Notes under the pieces: model-generated
Database searches by the model: none
What the model was told of the DNA's origin: nothing
Seen by the model: the letters and a program-made list of their open reading frames with translations, nothing else
In this document: piece by piece, positions 7,424 through 17,136 of the stretch
How the letters are laid out: each line of letters begins with the position of its first letter
Position numbering within the stretch: the first letter of the stretch is position 1
Position numbers and translations under genes: made by a program
NCBI GenBank assembly: GCA_963729165.1
Contig: CAVSMM010000005.1
Span: 1 to 64,000 of the forward strand
DNA length: 64,000 nt
Direction of reading: 5' to 3'
Origin: JACCZX01 sp963729165
GTDB taxonomy: Bacteria > Pseudomonadota > Gammaproteobacteria > Burkholderiales > Burkholderiaceae_F

Positions 7424-8737
7424 TTATCCCGAGTACGGCAACACCCAGATCAGCATGCCGAGGATATAGCAGACCGAAGCGCAGATCAGCGTAAACGGGA
7501 TGCTCCAGGCAAGGAACTCGCGCAACGAAACCTTGCGCCCTTCTTCCTTCTCTCCCAGGCTCAGCGCGACATATAGAGCTGGCGCACCAGCGACCGTCAG
7601 GTTGCTCCCAAGCGTTCCGGACCAGAGCAACATCCAGTACAGCGGCCACGGTTCGATGCCTCCTGCCGCCATGTCCTTGATGGTGTACAGGAAGGTCAGG
7701 ATGTACGCGTCGTGTTCGACCAGGCCGACGATCGGCACAGTGACCCAGTAAAGAAGTGTGGCGCCCCACGCGTAGTTCTCGACGAATATCGGCCGCAGGG
7801 CATCGGCGAGCTTGTCGAGGATGTGACTTTTTTCCAGCCCACCGACCAGTGCGAACAGCGCGATGTAAAAGAAAATCGCGCGCCAGTCCAATTCCTGCAA
7901 CGCGTGCTCGAAGCTCGGTGCTTTGACGCGATCGCCTAGCAGCACGAGCACCAACACCAAAGAAATCGCGCCGGTGAGTGCGATGAAACCCAGCTGCACC
8001 CCGATGTACTCACGCATCGACATTGCCACTACGGTCGCGAGAAACCAGCCGACAACGACCGTGGCGAACAGCGGATTTTCGATACGCGCCTCGACGCCGA
8101 GTCTGCTTACGTCGATAACGCGTGCGTGGCCGCGAAATCCGTACCAGTACATCGCTGCGAGCGTGATGATGAACGTCGTCATCAGAATCGGAAACGATGA
8201 CGGCCGGCCGAACTGCCAGATGAAGTCAAAGAATTCGGCGCCGGCCACGCTGTGCAGCATCTGCGGCGGCAGGTCGCCGATGATCAGCGCGGTGCCCATG
8301 AAGTTCGCGCCGAAGCCGATCATCAATATCACCGGCACCGAAGGCAGCTTCAACGCCCGCGTCAACGGCAGCGCAACCGGCGCCATCATCAGGATGGTCA
8401 CGACGTTGTCGACGAACATCGAGATGAAGCCCGCGAGGAAGGTCAGGATGATGACCAGCAGACCCGGCCTGCCACCAGAGAGCTTCAGCGCTTGTATCGA
8501 AAGCCAGCTTGGCACGCCGGTCTTGCCGAAGTAGCCGGCGATGATCCAGACACCGACCAAAATCGCCATCACGTTCCAGTCGACGTAGTTGAACGCGTCG
8601 CGCTCGGTCATGATGCCGAGCCAACACATCAGCGCGACACCCAGCAGCGCGGCGAGCGTGCTGTCGATCACATTCGTGATCACGGCCAGAATCGTCAGAC
8701 CGAACACGATCAGTGTCAGCCATTGCATCGGTTCCAT
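7424..8737 (-). CDS. ArsB/NhaD-family ion permease (IT superfamily)
   Basis: 437 residues with about 11-12 hydrophobic helices. Conserved pieces are GYFGKTGVPSWLS, FVDNVVTILMMAPVALPL, GANFMGTALIIGDLPPQ and the late LVEHDAYILTFLY, which follow the ArsB/NhaD/CitM-like ion transporter pattern with two inverted halves. Substrate (Na+/H+ exchange, arsenite or an organic anion) cannot be decided; no ars genes are nearby. It is on the same strand as the stress-protein gene and 42 bp after terC, so probably one operon. Confidence 0.85.
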   Translation of the reverse strand: MEPMQWLTLIVFGLTILAVITNVIDSTLAALLGVALMCWLGIMTERDAFNYVDWNVMAILVGVWIIAGYFGKTGVPSWLSIQALKLSGGRPGLLVIILTFLAGFISMFVDNVVTILMMAPVALPLTRALKLPSVPVILMIGFGANFMGTALIIGDLPPQMLHSVAGAEFFDFIWQFGRPSSFPILMTTFIITLAAMYWYGFRGHARVIDVSRLGVEARIENPLFATVVVGWFLATVVAMSMREYIGVQLGFIALTGAISLVLVLVLLGDRVKAPSFEHALQELDWRAIFFYIALFALVGGLEKSHILDKLADALRPIFVENYAWGATLLYWVTVPIVGLVEHDAYILTFLYTIKDMAAGGIEPWPLYWMLLWSGTLGSNLTVAGAPALYVALSLGEKEEGRKVSLREFLAWSIPFTLICASVCYILGMLIWVLPYSG

Positions 8738-8779
8738 TGACTTTTTCCTTGTTGGTGATGCGTGCGTATGGTTGACGGT

Positions 8780-9527
8780 TCAGCGCGGCGCGGAATGTTT
8801 GCGCAGCTTGATCGCTTCCTGACGGCGCGCGCGGACGCGCAGATTGAGCATCTCAACCACGACCGAAAATGCCATCGCAAAGTAGATGTAGCCCTTCGGT
8901 ATCGGATAGCCCCATCCTTCGGCGATCAGCGCCATGCCGACAAGCACCAGGAAGCTCAGCGCGAGCATTTTCACGGTTGGATGGCGGTCGACAAACTCGC
9001 CGATCGGCTTGGCCGCGAACATCATCACGCCAACGGCAATGACGATGGCGAGCACCATGATCGGCACCTCGTTGACCATGCCGACAGCGGTGATCACCGA
9101 GTCGAGCGAGAACACGATGTCGATGATCCCGATCTGCACGATGACGGCGGCGAAGCCGGCGCGCACTGCGCCGCCGGCGTGTCTGTTCCTCCGCCTCGCC
9201 TTCCAGCGAGTTATGGACCTCGTGCACGCTCTTCCACAGCAGGAACAGGCCGCCGCCGATCAAGATCAGGTCGCGCCCCGAGATGTCCTTCCGATGTGAA
9301 ACCAGCGGCTCAGTCAACGTCATCACCCACGCGAGCGAAAGCAGAAGCGCGATCCGCGTAAACATCGCAAATCCGAGGCCAAGCAAGCGTGCGCGGTTGC
9401 GCTGCGCTTCCGGCAAGCGACCGACCAGTATCGAAATGAAGATGATGTTGTCAACGCCGAGGACGATCTCCAGCGCCGTGAGTGTGACGAGCGCAATCCA
9501 TGCCTGTGGATCCGTCAGCCATTCCAT
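8780..9527 (-). CDS. TerC-family integral membrane protein, one frameshift
   Basis: The N-terminal half (MEWLTDPQAWIALVTL, LEIVLGVDNIIFISI) and the C-terminal half (IVQIGIIDIVFSLDSVITAVGM, ending LRVRARRQEAIKLRK) carry the two repeated acidic TerC motifs. They are in different frames that join near 9170-9185 inside a run of GGC/CGG triplets. Combined length is about 248 residues with seven or so helices. TerC proteins are linked to metal (Mn) export and tellurite resistance. It starts 9 bp after the sucD stop. Confidence 0.9.
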
Positions 9528-9536
9528 GCTGTGTCC

Positions 9537-10421
9537 CTAAGTCAACACGCTTTGCAACAGCTTTCCGATCTCGGACGGATTTTTTGTCGTTCGGATTCCG
9601 CATTCCTCCAGCGTTGCAAGTTTTTGCTGCGCGGTGCCCATGCCGCCCGAAATGATCGCGCCCGCATGCCCCATCCGTTTGCCCGGAGGCGCCGTCACAC
9701 CAGCAATGAATCCCACGACCGGCTTTTTCATATGGTCGCGCACCCAGAAGGCGGCGACTTCTTCGTCGTTGCCGCCGATTTCGCCGATCATCACCACCGC
9801 ATCGGTTTCATCATCTTCGTTAAACAGCTTCAATACGTCGATGTGCTTCAGGCCGTTGACCGGATCCCCGCCGATCCCCACGGCGCTCGACTGTCCCAAT
9901 CCCAGCTCGGTTAACTGACCGACCGCCTCGTATGTCAGCGTGCCCGAGCGGGAGACGACGCCGATGCGGCCCTTGCGATGAATGTGGCCCGGCATGATGC
10001 CGATCTTCAATTGGTCCGGCGTGATCGTGCCCGGGCAATTCGGACCCAGCAGCAACGATCGCTTGCCGTCTTTGCGCATTCGATCGCGCACGACGACCAT
10101 GTCGCGCACCGGAATACCTTCGGTGATACAGATCACAAGATCGAGATCGGCGTCGATTGCTTCCCAGATGGCTTCCGCTGCGCCGGCCGGCGGTACGTAG
10201 ATCACCGAAACGTTGGCGCCTGTCTGTTTCTTCGCATCCATGACCGTGCCAAAAATCGGAACGCCATCAAGATCTTCTCCGGCCCTTTTTGGATTGACGC
10301 CGGCGACAAAGCACGACTTGCCGTTCGCATACTCGCGGCACAGTCGCGTGTGGAATTGGCCTGTTTTGCCGGTGATGCCCTGCGTGACGACGCGCGTGTT
10401 CTTGTCGATCAGGATGCTCAT
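9537..10421 (-). CDS. sucD: Succinyl-CoA ligase (ADP-forming) alpha subunit
   Basis: 294 residues starting MSILIDKNTRVVTQGITGKTG. It has the CoA-binding Rossmann domain (VAGVNPKRAGE), the NCPGTITPDQ segment and the phosphohistidine loop GHAGAIISGGMGTA, with catalytic His in GHAG. It catalyses the substrate-level phosphorylation step of the TCA cycle with SucC. As read, the frame is open upstream into sucC with no stop, giving an apparent fusion; an ATGA overlap just upstream indicates the true arrangement is two coupled genes. Confidence 0.97.
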   Translation of the reverse strand: MSILIDKNTRVVTQGITGKTGQFHTRLCREYANGKSCFVAGVNPKRAGEDLDGVPIFGTVMDAKKQTGANVSVIYVPPAGAAEAIWEAIDADLDLVICITEGIPVRDMVVVRDRMRKDGKRSLLLGPNCPGTITPDQLKIGIMPGHIHRKGRIGVVSRSGTLTYEAVGQLTELGLGQSSAVGIGGDPVNGLKHIDVLKLFNEDDETDAVVMIGEIGGNDEEVAAFWVRDHMKKPVVGFIAGVTAPPGKRMGHAGAIISGGMGTAQQKLATLEECGIRTTKNPSEIGKLLQSVLT

Positions 10422-11591
10422 TGCTTCTGACCCTGACGCCGCAGCCACGACTTTCTGCGCGGCCTCCGCCATCGTGTCGGCCGCGATGATCGGCAGCCCC
10501 GAATCCGCCAGCATCTTCTTGCCGAGCTCTTCGTTGGTGCCCTTCATACGCACCACCAGCGGAACCTTCAGCTGCAGAGCGCGCGACGCAGCGATGACAC
10601 CTTCTGCAATCACGTCGCAGCGCATGATGCCGCCGAAGATATTGACCAGAATCGCTTTCAGGTTGGGGTTGCGAAGCATCAGCTTGAAGGCCTCGGTCAC
10701 TTTCTGCGGAGTCGCACCGCCGCCGACATCAGAAAATTGGCGGGCTCGCCGCCGAACAGCTTGATGGTGTCCATCGTCGCCATCGCAAGGCCGGCGCCGT
10801 TGACCATGCAGCCAATGTTGCCGTCGAGCTGTATGTAAGACAGATCGAACTTGGAGGCTTCGATTTCGGAAGGATCTTCTTCGTCGAAGTCGCGCAATGC
10901 CACGATGTCCGGATGCCGGAACAACGCATTCGAATCGAAGTTCATCTTCGAATCGAGAACGATCAATTCGCCGTTGCCGGTCAGCACCAGAGGATTGATT
11001 TCCGCCAGCGACGCATCGGTTTCCCAGAACGCTTTGTAGAGCCTCTGGAAAATTTCACGCGCGGCGGGAACACTGGCGGGCGGGATGCCGATCTTGATTG
11101 AGATGTCATCAGCATCGAGATCCGTCAGTCCGATCGACTGCTCGATATGCACCTTGTGAATTTTTTCCGGCGTATGTGCGGCAACTTCCTCGATGTTGAC
11201 CCCACCTTCCGAGCTCGCAATCAGCGTGACCTGCTGGGTCGCGCGATCGACGACCATGCCTACATAGAACTCCTTCTTGATATCGGCGCCCTGCTTCTAT
11301 CAACAGCCGGCGCACCTTCTGCCCGGTGGGACTCGTTTGATGCGTCACCAACTGCATGCCAAGAATTTCTGATGCACGCGCGCGCACTTCTTCGATCGAG
11401 CGCGCAACTTTGACACCGCCGCCCTTGCCTCGACCCCCCGCATGAATCTGCGCTTTGACGACCCACACCGGCCCGCCCAGATCGCGTGCGGCATCGACTG
11501 CCTCCTCGACGCTGAAGACCGCCGTGCTGCGCGGCACCGGCATCCCGAAACGGCGAAAGATTTCTTTGCCTTGATACTCGTGGATTTTCAT
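10418..11591 (-). CDS. sucC: Succinyl-CoA ligase (ADP-forming) beta subunit, frameshifted
   Basis: MKIHEYQGKEIFRRFGMPVP opens an ATP-grasp protein of about 390 residues. Conserved pieces run GGRGKGGGVK, then (second frame) ETDASLAEINPLVLTG and YIQLDGNIGCMVNGAGLAMATMD, then (third frame) ILVNIFGGIMRCDVIAEGV. Shifts lie at 11289-11291 (C3, two expected) and about 10730 (one base missing before AGAAAATT), and a further one near 10430 removes the stop. All three parts are strongly conserved, so the gene is almost certainly intact in the organism. Stop given as the TGA overlapping the sucD ATG. Confidence 0.95.
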
Positions 11592-11602
11592 CGCCCCAAC
11601 GT

Positions 11603-12139
11603 CTATTTATGCGCCCAGCGTGGATAGAACTGCGCGACGGCGGCGCCGTCGGTGCGCAACGCATGGCAACGATCAAGTTGCCACGGCTTGACCTCTTCGC
11701 TTTGATTCGCACTCTCGTGCGTTCTGAACACTTCGCCTGCGAACGCCTGCACCGCGGCCGTCGGCAGCACACCGGCGAGTTCCGTCAGATGAGTACAGCC
11801 ATTGGTGCCACCCAACCGTGCCAGCGAAAGCTTGCGAAAGTTTTGCAACAGATTCAGACCGACCAATTTCGAGTAGTCCGGCTCGATCGCCTCGCATTGG
11901 CCGGGATAGGGAACCGACCGGGAGCGCGCTTCAGCAGCCACAATGTTGAATTGCGTATCGATCGTCACCGTCAGGCCAAGATCGTGCACCGGTTCGCCGA
12001 CAGGCCGAAGTCCGGTTGCCAACACGAAGTCGCGCGCCTTGGTGTCCGTCAGAACCGCTTCGATATCCCACAGGCCGTCATCGCGTGCGTAAGCCTCGAC
12101 CTTGATTGAGCGGGTGTGCACGTGGCGGCGGTTGGGCAT
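11603..12139 (-). CDS. DUF2889 domain protein
   Basis: 178 residues from ATG 12139 (MPNRRHVHTRSIKVEAYARDDG), the usual opening of the family; the frame extends further upstream without conservation. Typical pieces are GLWDIEAVLTDTKARDF, HDLGLTVTID, VPYPGQCEAIEPDYSKLVGLNL and GCTHLTELAGVLPTAAVQAFAG. The function is unknown. It sits between recX and sucC on the same strand, a neighbourhood I recall from other betaproteobacteria. Confidence 0.85.
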   Translation of the reverse strand: MPNRRHVHTRSIKVEAYARDDGLWDIEAVLTDTKARDFVLATGLRPVGEPVHDLGLTVTIDTQFNIVAAEARSRSVPYPGQCEAIEPDYSKLVGLNLLQNFRKLSLARLGGTNGCTHLTELAGVLPTAAVQAFAGEVFRTHESANQSEEVKPWQLDRCHALRTDGAAVAQFYPRWAHK

Positions 12140-12252
12140 GCGGGTCGGGAACGCAACGGGCCGCACCTGGTATAAAAAGTGGGTGCGGCCCGTCGAAGAA
12201 TCTAACACAGCGAACTGACCGCCGACGCAGTTAAGTGGCGCCTCCGCAGCAA

Positions 12253-12751
12253 TTAGTCCGCATCTGTCTGCGCATCGTATCGGCCACGCAAGACTCGATA
12301 AATAGAGTCGAGCGAAAAGCCTCGCGACTGTAGAAAACGAGCCTGCTTGGCTCGCTCTGCGGCAGATGCGGGCAGCGCAGCGAACCGTTTCGACCTGACG
12401 CTATCGGCGCGCGAAACTTCACTGGCACGCAGCGTCGTCAGCACCGCCGCACTCAAATCGTCAGCGATGCCAAACTTTCGCAAGTCGTAGCGGATGCGCG
12501 CATCGCCGAAGCGCTGCGAGCGGCTGCGGGCTATCGCACCCGCGAAGCGCTCGTCGGACAGGAGGCCGCTGCGGTCTAGTTCGTCCAGGACACGATTGAT
12601 TTCGGCCGGGTCATCCGCTTCGCGAACGTGCTGCGCGAGCTTCCGGTAAAGCTCGGCACGACTATGGTCGCGCCGAGCGAGCAACGCGATTGCTCGACTG
12701 AGAAAGCTCCTGGTCGGCTTCGGGCGCTGACGTGCAGGATCCGTATCAGAA

Positions 12752-12774
<23 letters not shown>
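12253..12774 (-). CDS. recX: RecA regulator RecX
   Basis: 173 residues, three-helix repeats typical of RecX: RAIALLARRDHSRAELYRKL, LDELDRSGLLSDERFA, RFGDARIRYDLRKFGI, ending KQARFLQSRGFSLDSIYRVLRG. It binds RecA filaments and limits their extension. It overlaps the end of recA by 23 bp, which suggests translational coupling and shared SOS control. Confidence 0.93.
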
Positions 12775-13801
<1,027 letters not shown>

Positions 13802-13837
13802 CACCGCCTCCGCTGGTACTCGATTGACCCGACTTTG

Positions 13838-13853
13838 CTGTAAATAATTACAG
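13838..13853 (-). promoter_or_regulatory. LexA box proximal to recA
   Basis: A CTG-N10-CAG palindrome, CTGTAATTATTTACAG on the minus strand, matching the proteobacterial SOS box. It lies 37 bp before the recA ATG, 20 bp centre-to-centre from a second box. Confidence 0.85.
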
Positions 13854-13857
13854 CGCA

Positions 13858-13873
13858 CTGTAAATACATACAG
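13858..13873 (-). promoter_or_regulatory. LexA box distal to recA, overlapping the promoter
   Basis: Minus strand CTGTATGTATTTACAG, again CTG-N10-CAG, preceded by TA as in the E. coli consensus. A -35-like TTGACT (13881-13886) and a -10-like TACAGT about 18 bp on place this box over the RNA polymerase site. Confidence 0.85.
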
Positions 13874-14029
13874 TACAAAAAGTCAACCGATTTCTAAGCG
13901 GCTTGCGGCTTCAACCGCGAACCATGAAGCCAGCATAACAATCGGCGCGCGCAGAATGTCACTTCACGCACGCCACGTTTGCCCGTCATCGGGGCGCTCC
14001 GGCATAATGTTTGGCTGCGCGTTACCCGG

Positions 14030-14105
14030 GGGTCGTTAGCTCAGTCGGTAGAGCAGCGGACTTTTAATCCGTTGGTCGGCAGTTCGAGCCTGCCACGACC
14101 TACCA
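14030..14105 (+). tRNA. tRNA-Lys (anticodon UUU)
   Basis: 76 nt including an encoded CCA. The acceptor stem pairs GGGTCGT with ACGACCT (G-U at 1-72). The D arm is GCTC...GAGC, the anticodon stem GCGGA/TCCGT has loop CTTTTAA with TTT at 34-36, and the T arm contains GTTCGAGCC. Confidence 0.97.
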
Positions 14106-14354
14106 ACACTCCAGAGCGGCTGAAGCTCGCCAAAACGGCACTCGACAACGCGTCCAGTTTCGAGTAGGCTCACCGCCGCATTCGCTTCAAGTCCAGTACC
14201 CTTCGACTCGTCCTACCTCATCGCTAGCTTGTTGTTGCTTGATGGTCTTGGCAGTTCCCCCGGTTACGTTGCTTGATCCGCTTGCATGCGTGGAGCGTCA
14301 TGTCGACGCGCGCGCGACTTATGGAACGTAATCCAAAGAAGGAACGTAATCAAA

Positions 14355-14558
14355 ATGGCTAGTGGCAAAGTAAAGTGGTTCAACGAGTCCAAGGGTTTTG
14401 GCTTCATTACCCCGGACGGTGGCGGCGCCGACCTGTTCGCGCATTACAGCGAGATCGTCGGTAGCGGCTTCAAGACATTGACCGAAAATCAACAGGTCGA
14501 GTTCGTGGTCAAGCAGGGTCCGAAGGGTCCCCAGGCCTCGCAAATCCGGCCGATGTAA
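14355..14558 (+). CDS. Cold-shock protein, CspA family
   Basis: 67 residues, MASGKVKWFNESKGFGFITP with RNP1 (KGFGFI) and an RNP2-like segment (DLFAHYS), a single OB-fold nucleic-acid-binding domain that acts as RNA chaperone. The preceding 249 bp after the tRNA hold no gene; they probably contain the promoter and a long untranslated leader as in other csp genes. Just before the start an 11-bp direct repeat (GGAACGTAATC, 14323 and 14341) brackets the AAGAAGG ribosome site. A strong terminator follows at 14578. Confidence 0.97.
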   Translation: MASGKVKWFNESKGFGFITPDGGGADLFAHYSEIVGSGFKTLTENQQVEFVVKQGPKGPQASQIRPM

Positions 14559-14577
14559 TTTTCAAAGCATCAAATCA

Positions 14578-14604
14578 AAACCGCGGTTTGCCGCGGTTTT
14601 TTTT
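14578..14604 (+). terminator. Rho-independent terminator of the cold-shock gene
   Basis: The stem pairs AAACCGCGG with CCGCGGTTT around the loop TTTG, followed by a T run (to 14604). It starts 20 bp past the stop codon. Confidence 0.95.
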
Positions 14605-14667
14605 GGTCCGCGCTGGTACCAACTGTCGTTGAGTGAGCAGCCATCGCTGAGAAAACGGCCGCGTACG

Positions 14668-15585
14668 TTAGGGCCCCGCACCGGTGCCTACGTACGGTTG
14701 CTGACGAAACCACTTGGTAGCGATCCATTTTTCGCCGCTGGAAACCGGGCTGCCACCATGCAGAGTGCGTACGTCGAGCGCGCCGGCCTCATCGCAATAC
14801 GCGAAATACACCGCGTGGCCCTTGCGCGGCAACACGTCGAGCCCGATCTGCGGAAATACGGTCGAGCCGCCGCGCGTCACGTCATTCAGATACATGATCA
14901 ACGTCGCAATACGCTGCCCGCCCTGCGCAAGGACTTCCTTGTTTCCCGGGTGTGCCGGATCGAAATAGTCGTAGTGCGGCTTGTATTCGCCACCCGGCTC
15001 GTAGTGAAGCACCTGAATCGGCTCACCTTGCTCGATCGGACAATCAACCAGCTCGGCAATGCGCTTTTCGATGCGCTGCAGCAGTTCATTCTCGCCGCGT
15101 GTGAAATAGGTACCGGAACTCGTGCGATGCGGATGAACGTCGTACGCACCAGTGCTCGCGTTCACAACACTCGAGCGCTGCAGCTTGTCGCGCGATTGGC
15201 TGATCAGCAGATCGCACTCCTCATCGGACAGCAGATTGCCGAACAGCACCACCCGCGGTGATTCGATCACGAACAGCATCTCGACGGCACGATCGGGTGT
15301 CTCCAGGCTATTCGGCATCTCGGCGAGCTGCGTGCTGAGTGGCCGTGACGGCTGAGTTGCCGAGGCGGAATCGGCGGCACTACTGTCGATCAACACATCA
15401 ACCGCAGCCGGCGCTGCACTTTGCTTAGGCGGTTCGCGCCATGCGGCATCGACCACAGAGCGCGCGTACTGCGCGTCGTACTTCGCATCGACCAGTGCCT
15501 GGATCACCGCGTCGTGTGCGAAATTGCGGCCCTGCATCGTGCGCAACCACTCTTGCAGAGCGAAAGGAATTTGATCGAATTTCAC
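14668..15585 (-). CDS. 2OG-Fe(II) oxygenase, prolyl 4-hydroxylase type
   Basis: 305 residues from GTG 15585 (VKFDQIPFALQEWL); the frame is open further upstream but without conservation. The C-terminal ~190 residues are a prolyl-4-hydroxylase double-stranded beta helix. Iron ligands are His and Asp of HYDYF and the distal His of RTLHGGSPV; the 2-oxoglutarate Lys is in GEKWIATKW. It has the HRTSSGTYF substrate loop. The N-terminal ~110 residues hold a short helical region (LVDAKYDAQYARSVVDAAW). The protein substrate is unknown. It is convergent to cspA and divergent from gabD. Confidence 0.9.
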   Translation of the reverse strand: MKFDQIPFALQEWLRTMQGRNFAHDAVIQALVDAKYDAQYARSVVDAAWREPPKQSAAPAAVDVLIDSSAADSASATQPSRPLSTQLAEMPNSLETPDRAVEMLFVIESPRVVLFGNLLSDEECDLLISQSRDKLQRSSVVNASTGAYDVHPHRTSSGTYFTRGENELLQRIEKRIAELVDCPIEQGEPIQVLHYEPGGEYKPHYDYFDPAHPGNKEVLAQGGQRIATLIMYLNDVTRGGSTVFPQIGLDVLPRKGHAVYFAYCDEAGALDVRTLHGGSPVSSGEKWIATKWFRQQPYVGTGAGP

Positions 15586-15654
15586 ACGACGAAGTTTAGG
15601 ACCTGCCGCCGACCGCAGTATTCTTGGCACCTGACAGGTGCTCGCGGGGTTCAT

Positions 15655-17136
15655 ATGCTGCAGAAGGTGGGATTGCCATCGTTGGCCGATGGCGCGTTGC
15701 TGAAGACCGAGGCGTACATCGGGGGTGACTGGACGCCGGCATCGTCGCGCGGACGATTTGCCGTGCTCAACCCGGCGGACGGCGTCGAGATCGCGAAGGT
15801 GGCGAACTGCAAGGGCCCCGAGGCGCAACGCGCGGTCGATGCCGCTCGCGCTGCATTGCCAGGCTGGCGAGCCAAGACGGCCAAGGAACGAGCGGCCGCG
15901 CTGCGGCGCTGGTTCGATTTGATCATCGCTCATCAGGAAGACCTGGCCAAGCTGATGACGGCCGAACAAGGCAAGCCGATGACCGAAAGCCGTGGCGAGG
16001 TTGCCTACGGCGCATCATTCATCGAGTGGTTTGCCGAAGAAGCCAAGCGCGTCTATGGGGACACGATCCCGACGACGGCCGACGACAAACGACTGATGGT
16101 GTGGAAGGAGCCGATCGGAGTTTGTGCCGCGATCACACCGTGGAATTTTCCGGTCGCGATGATTACGCGCAAGGTCGCACCCGCCATCGCGGCCGGCTGC
16201 ACCGTGGTCGTCAAACCCGCCGAGCAGACGCCGTTGTCCGCGCTGGCGTTGGCCGAGCTGGCGCACCGCGCGGGCTTTCCTGGTGGCGTCTTCAACGTCG
16301 TGCCCGCCGACGAATCGAATTCGATTGCGGTCGGAAAAATTTGGTGCGAGTCGGACATCGTGCGCAAGCTGTCGTTTACCGGCTCGACCGCGGTCGGCCG
16401 CATCCTGATGCAGCAAAGCGCTCCGACGCTGAAAAAGCTGTCGCTGGAGCTGGGAGGTAACGCGCCGTTTATTGCGTTTGAAGACGCGGCAGTGGATGCG
16501 GCTGTGGAAGGCGCGGTGGCATCGAAGTATCGCAATGCGGGCCAGACGTGTGTCTGCACCAATCGCTTCTATGTGCACGAGAAGATCTACGACGAGTTTG
16601 TGCAGAAACTAGCAGCGAAAGCGGCACAGTTGAAAGTCGGATCCGGATTCGAAGCCGGCGTGCAGCAAGGCCCGTTGATCGATAGCAATGCGCTGAAGAA
16701 GGTTGAGCAGCATGTAGCTGACGCGACCAAGCACGGGGCAAGCGTAGTCACCGGGGGCGAGCGTCATGCACTCGGCGGCACGTTCTATCAACCCACCGTG
16801 CTGGCCAATGTCACCGACAAGATGTTGCTGACGCGCGAAGAAACCTTCGGCCCGGTCGCGCCGGTGTTCAAGTTTTCGAACGACGACGAGGCGATTGCTG
16901 CGGCCAATGCCAGCGAATTCGGGCTAGCCGCCTATTTTTACTCGCGCGATGTGGCGCGCGTGTTTCGCGTGGCCGAGGCGCTCGAATACGGCATGGTCGC
17001 AGTCAACACCGGGCTGATGTCGAACGAGGTTTCGCCGTTCGGTGGCATCAAGCAATCTGGATTCGGACGCGAAGGCTCGAAGTACGGCATCGAGGAGTAC
17101 CTGGTCACCAAATACGTGTGCATCGGCGGCATCTAA
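15655..17136 (+). CDS. gabD: Succinate-semialdehyde dehydrogenase (NAD(P)+)
   Basis: 493 residues. Aldehyde dehydrogenase fold with TPWNFPVAMITRKVAPA, the cofactor segment VVKPAEQTPLSALALAEL, FTGSTAVGR, catalytic Glu in LELGGNAPF and catalytic Cys in GQTCVCTNRF. The CVC double-cysteine and C-terminal MSNEVSPFGGIKQSGFGREG, YLVTKYVCIGG match the GabD subgroup. It oxidises succinate semialdehyde to succinate. Its stop overlaps the convergent PPK2 gene by 4 bp. Confidence 0.93.
   Translation: MLQKVGLPSLADGALLKTEAYIGGDWTPASSRGRFAVLNPADGVEIAKVANCKGPEAQRAVDAARAALPGWRAKTAKERAAALRRWFDLIIAHQEDLAKLMTAEQGKPMTESRGEVAYGASFIEWFAEEAKRVYGDTIPTTADDKRLMVWKEPIGVCAAITPWNFPVAMITRKVAPAIAAGCTVVVKPAEQTPLSALALAELAHRAGFPGGVFNVVPADESNSIAVGKIWCESDIVRKLSFTGSTAVGRILMQQSAPTLKKLSLELGGNAPFIAFEDAAVDAAVEGAVASKYRNAGQTCVCTNRFYVHEKIYDEFVQKLAAKAAQLKVGSGFEAGVQQGPLIDSNALKKVEQHVADATKHGASVVTGGERHALGGTFYQPTVLANVTDKMLLTREETFGPVAPVFKFSNDDEAIAAANASEFGLAAYFYSRDVARVFRVAEALEYGMVAVNTGLMSNEVSPFGGIKQSGFGREGSKYGIEEYLVTKYVCIGGI

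Noticed and set aside
9537..11591. Genuine single-chain SucCD enzyme
   Set aside because: Two further frame breaks in sucC and a hidden ATGA overlap make a base-calling error the simpler explanation.
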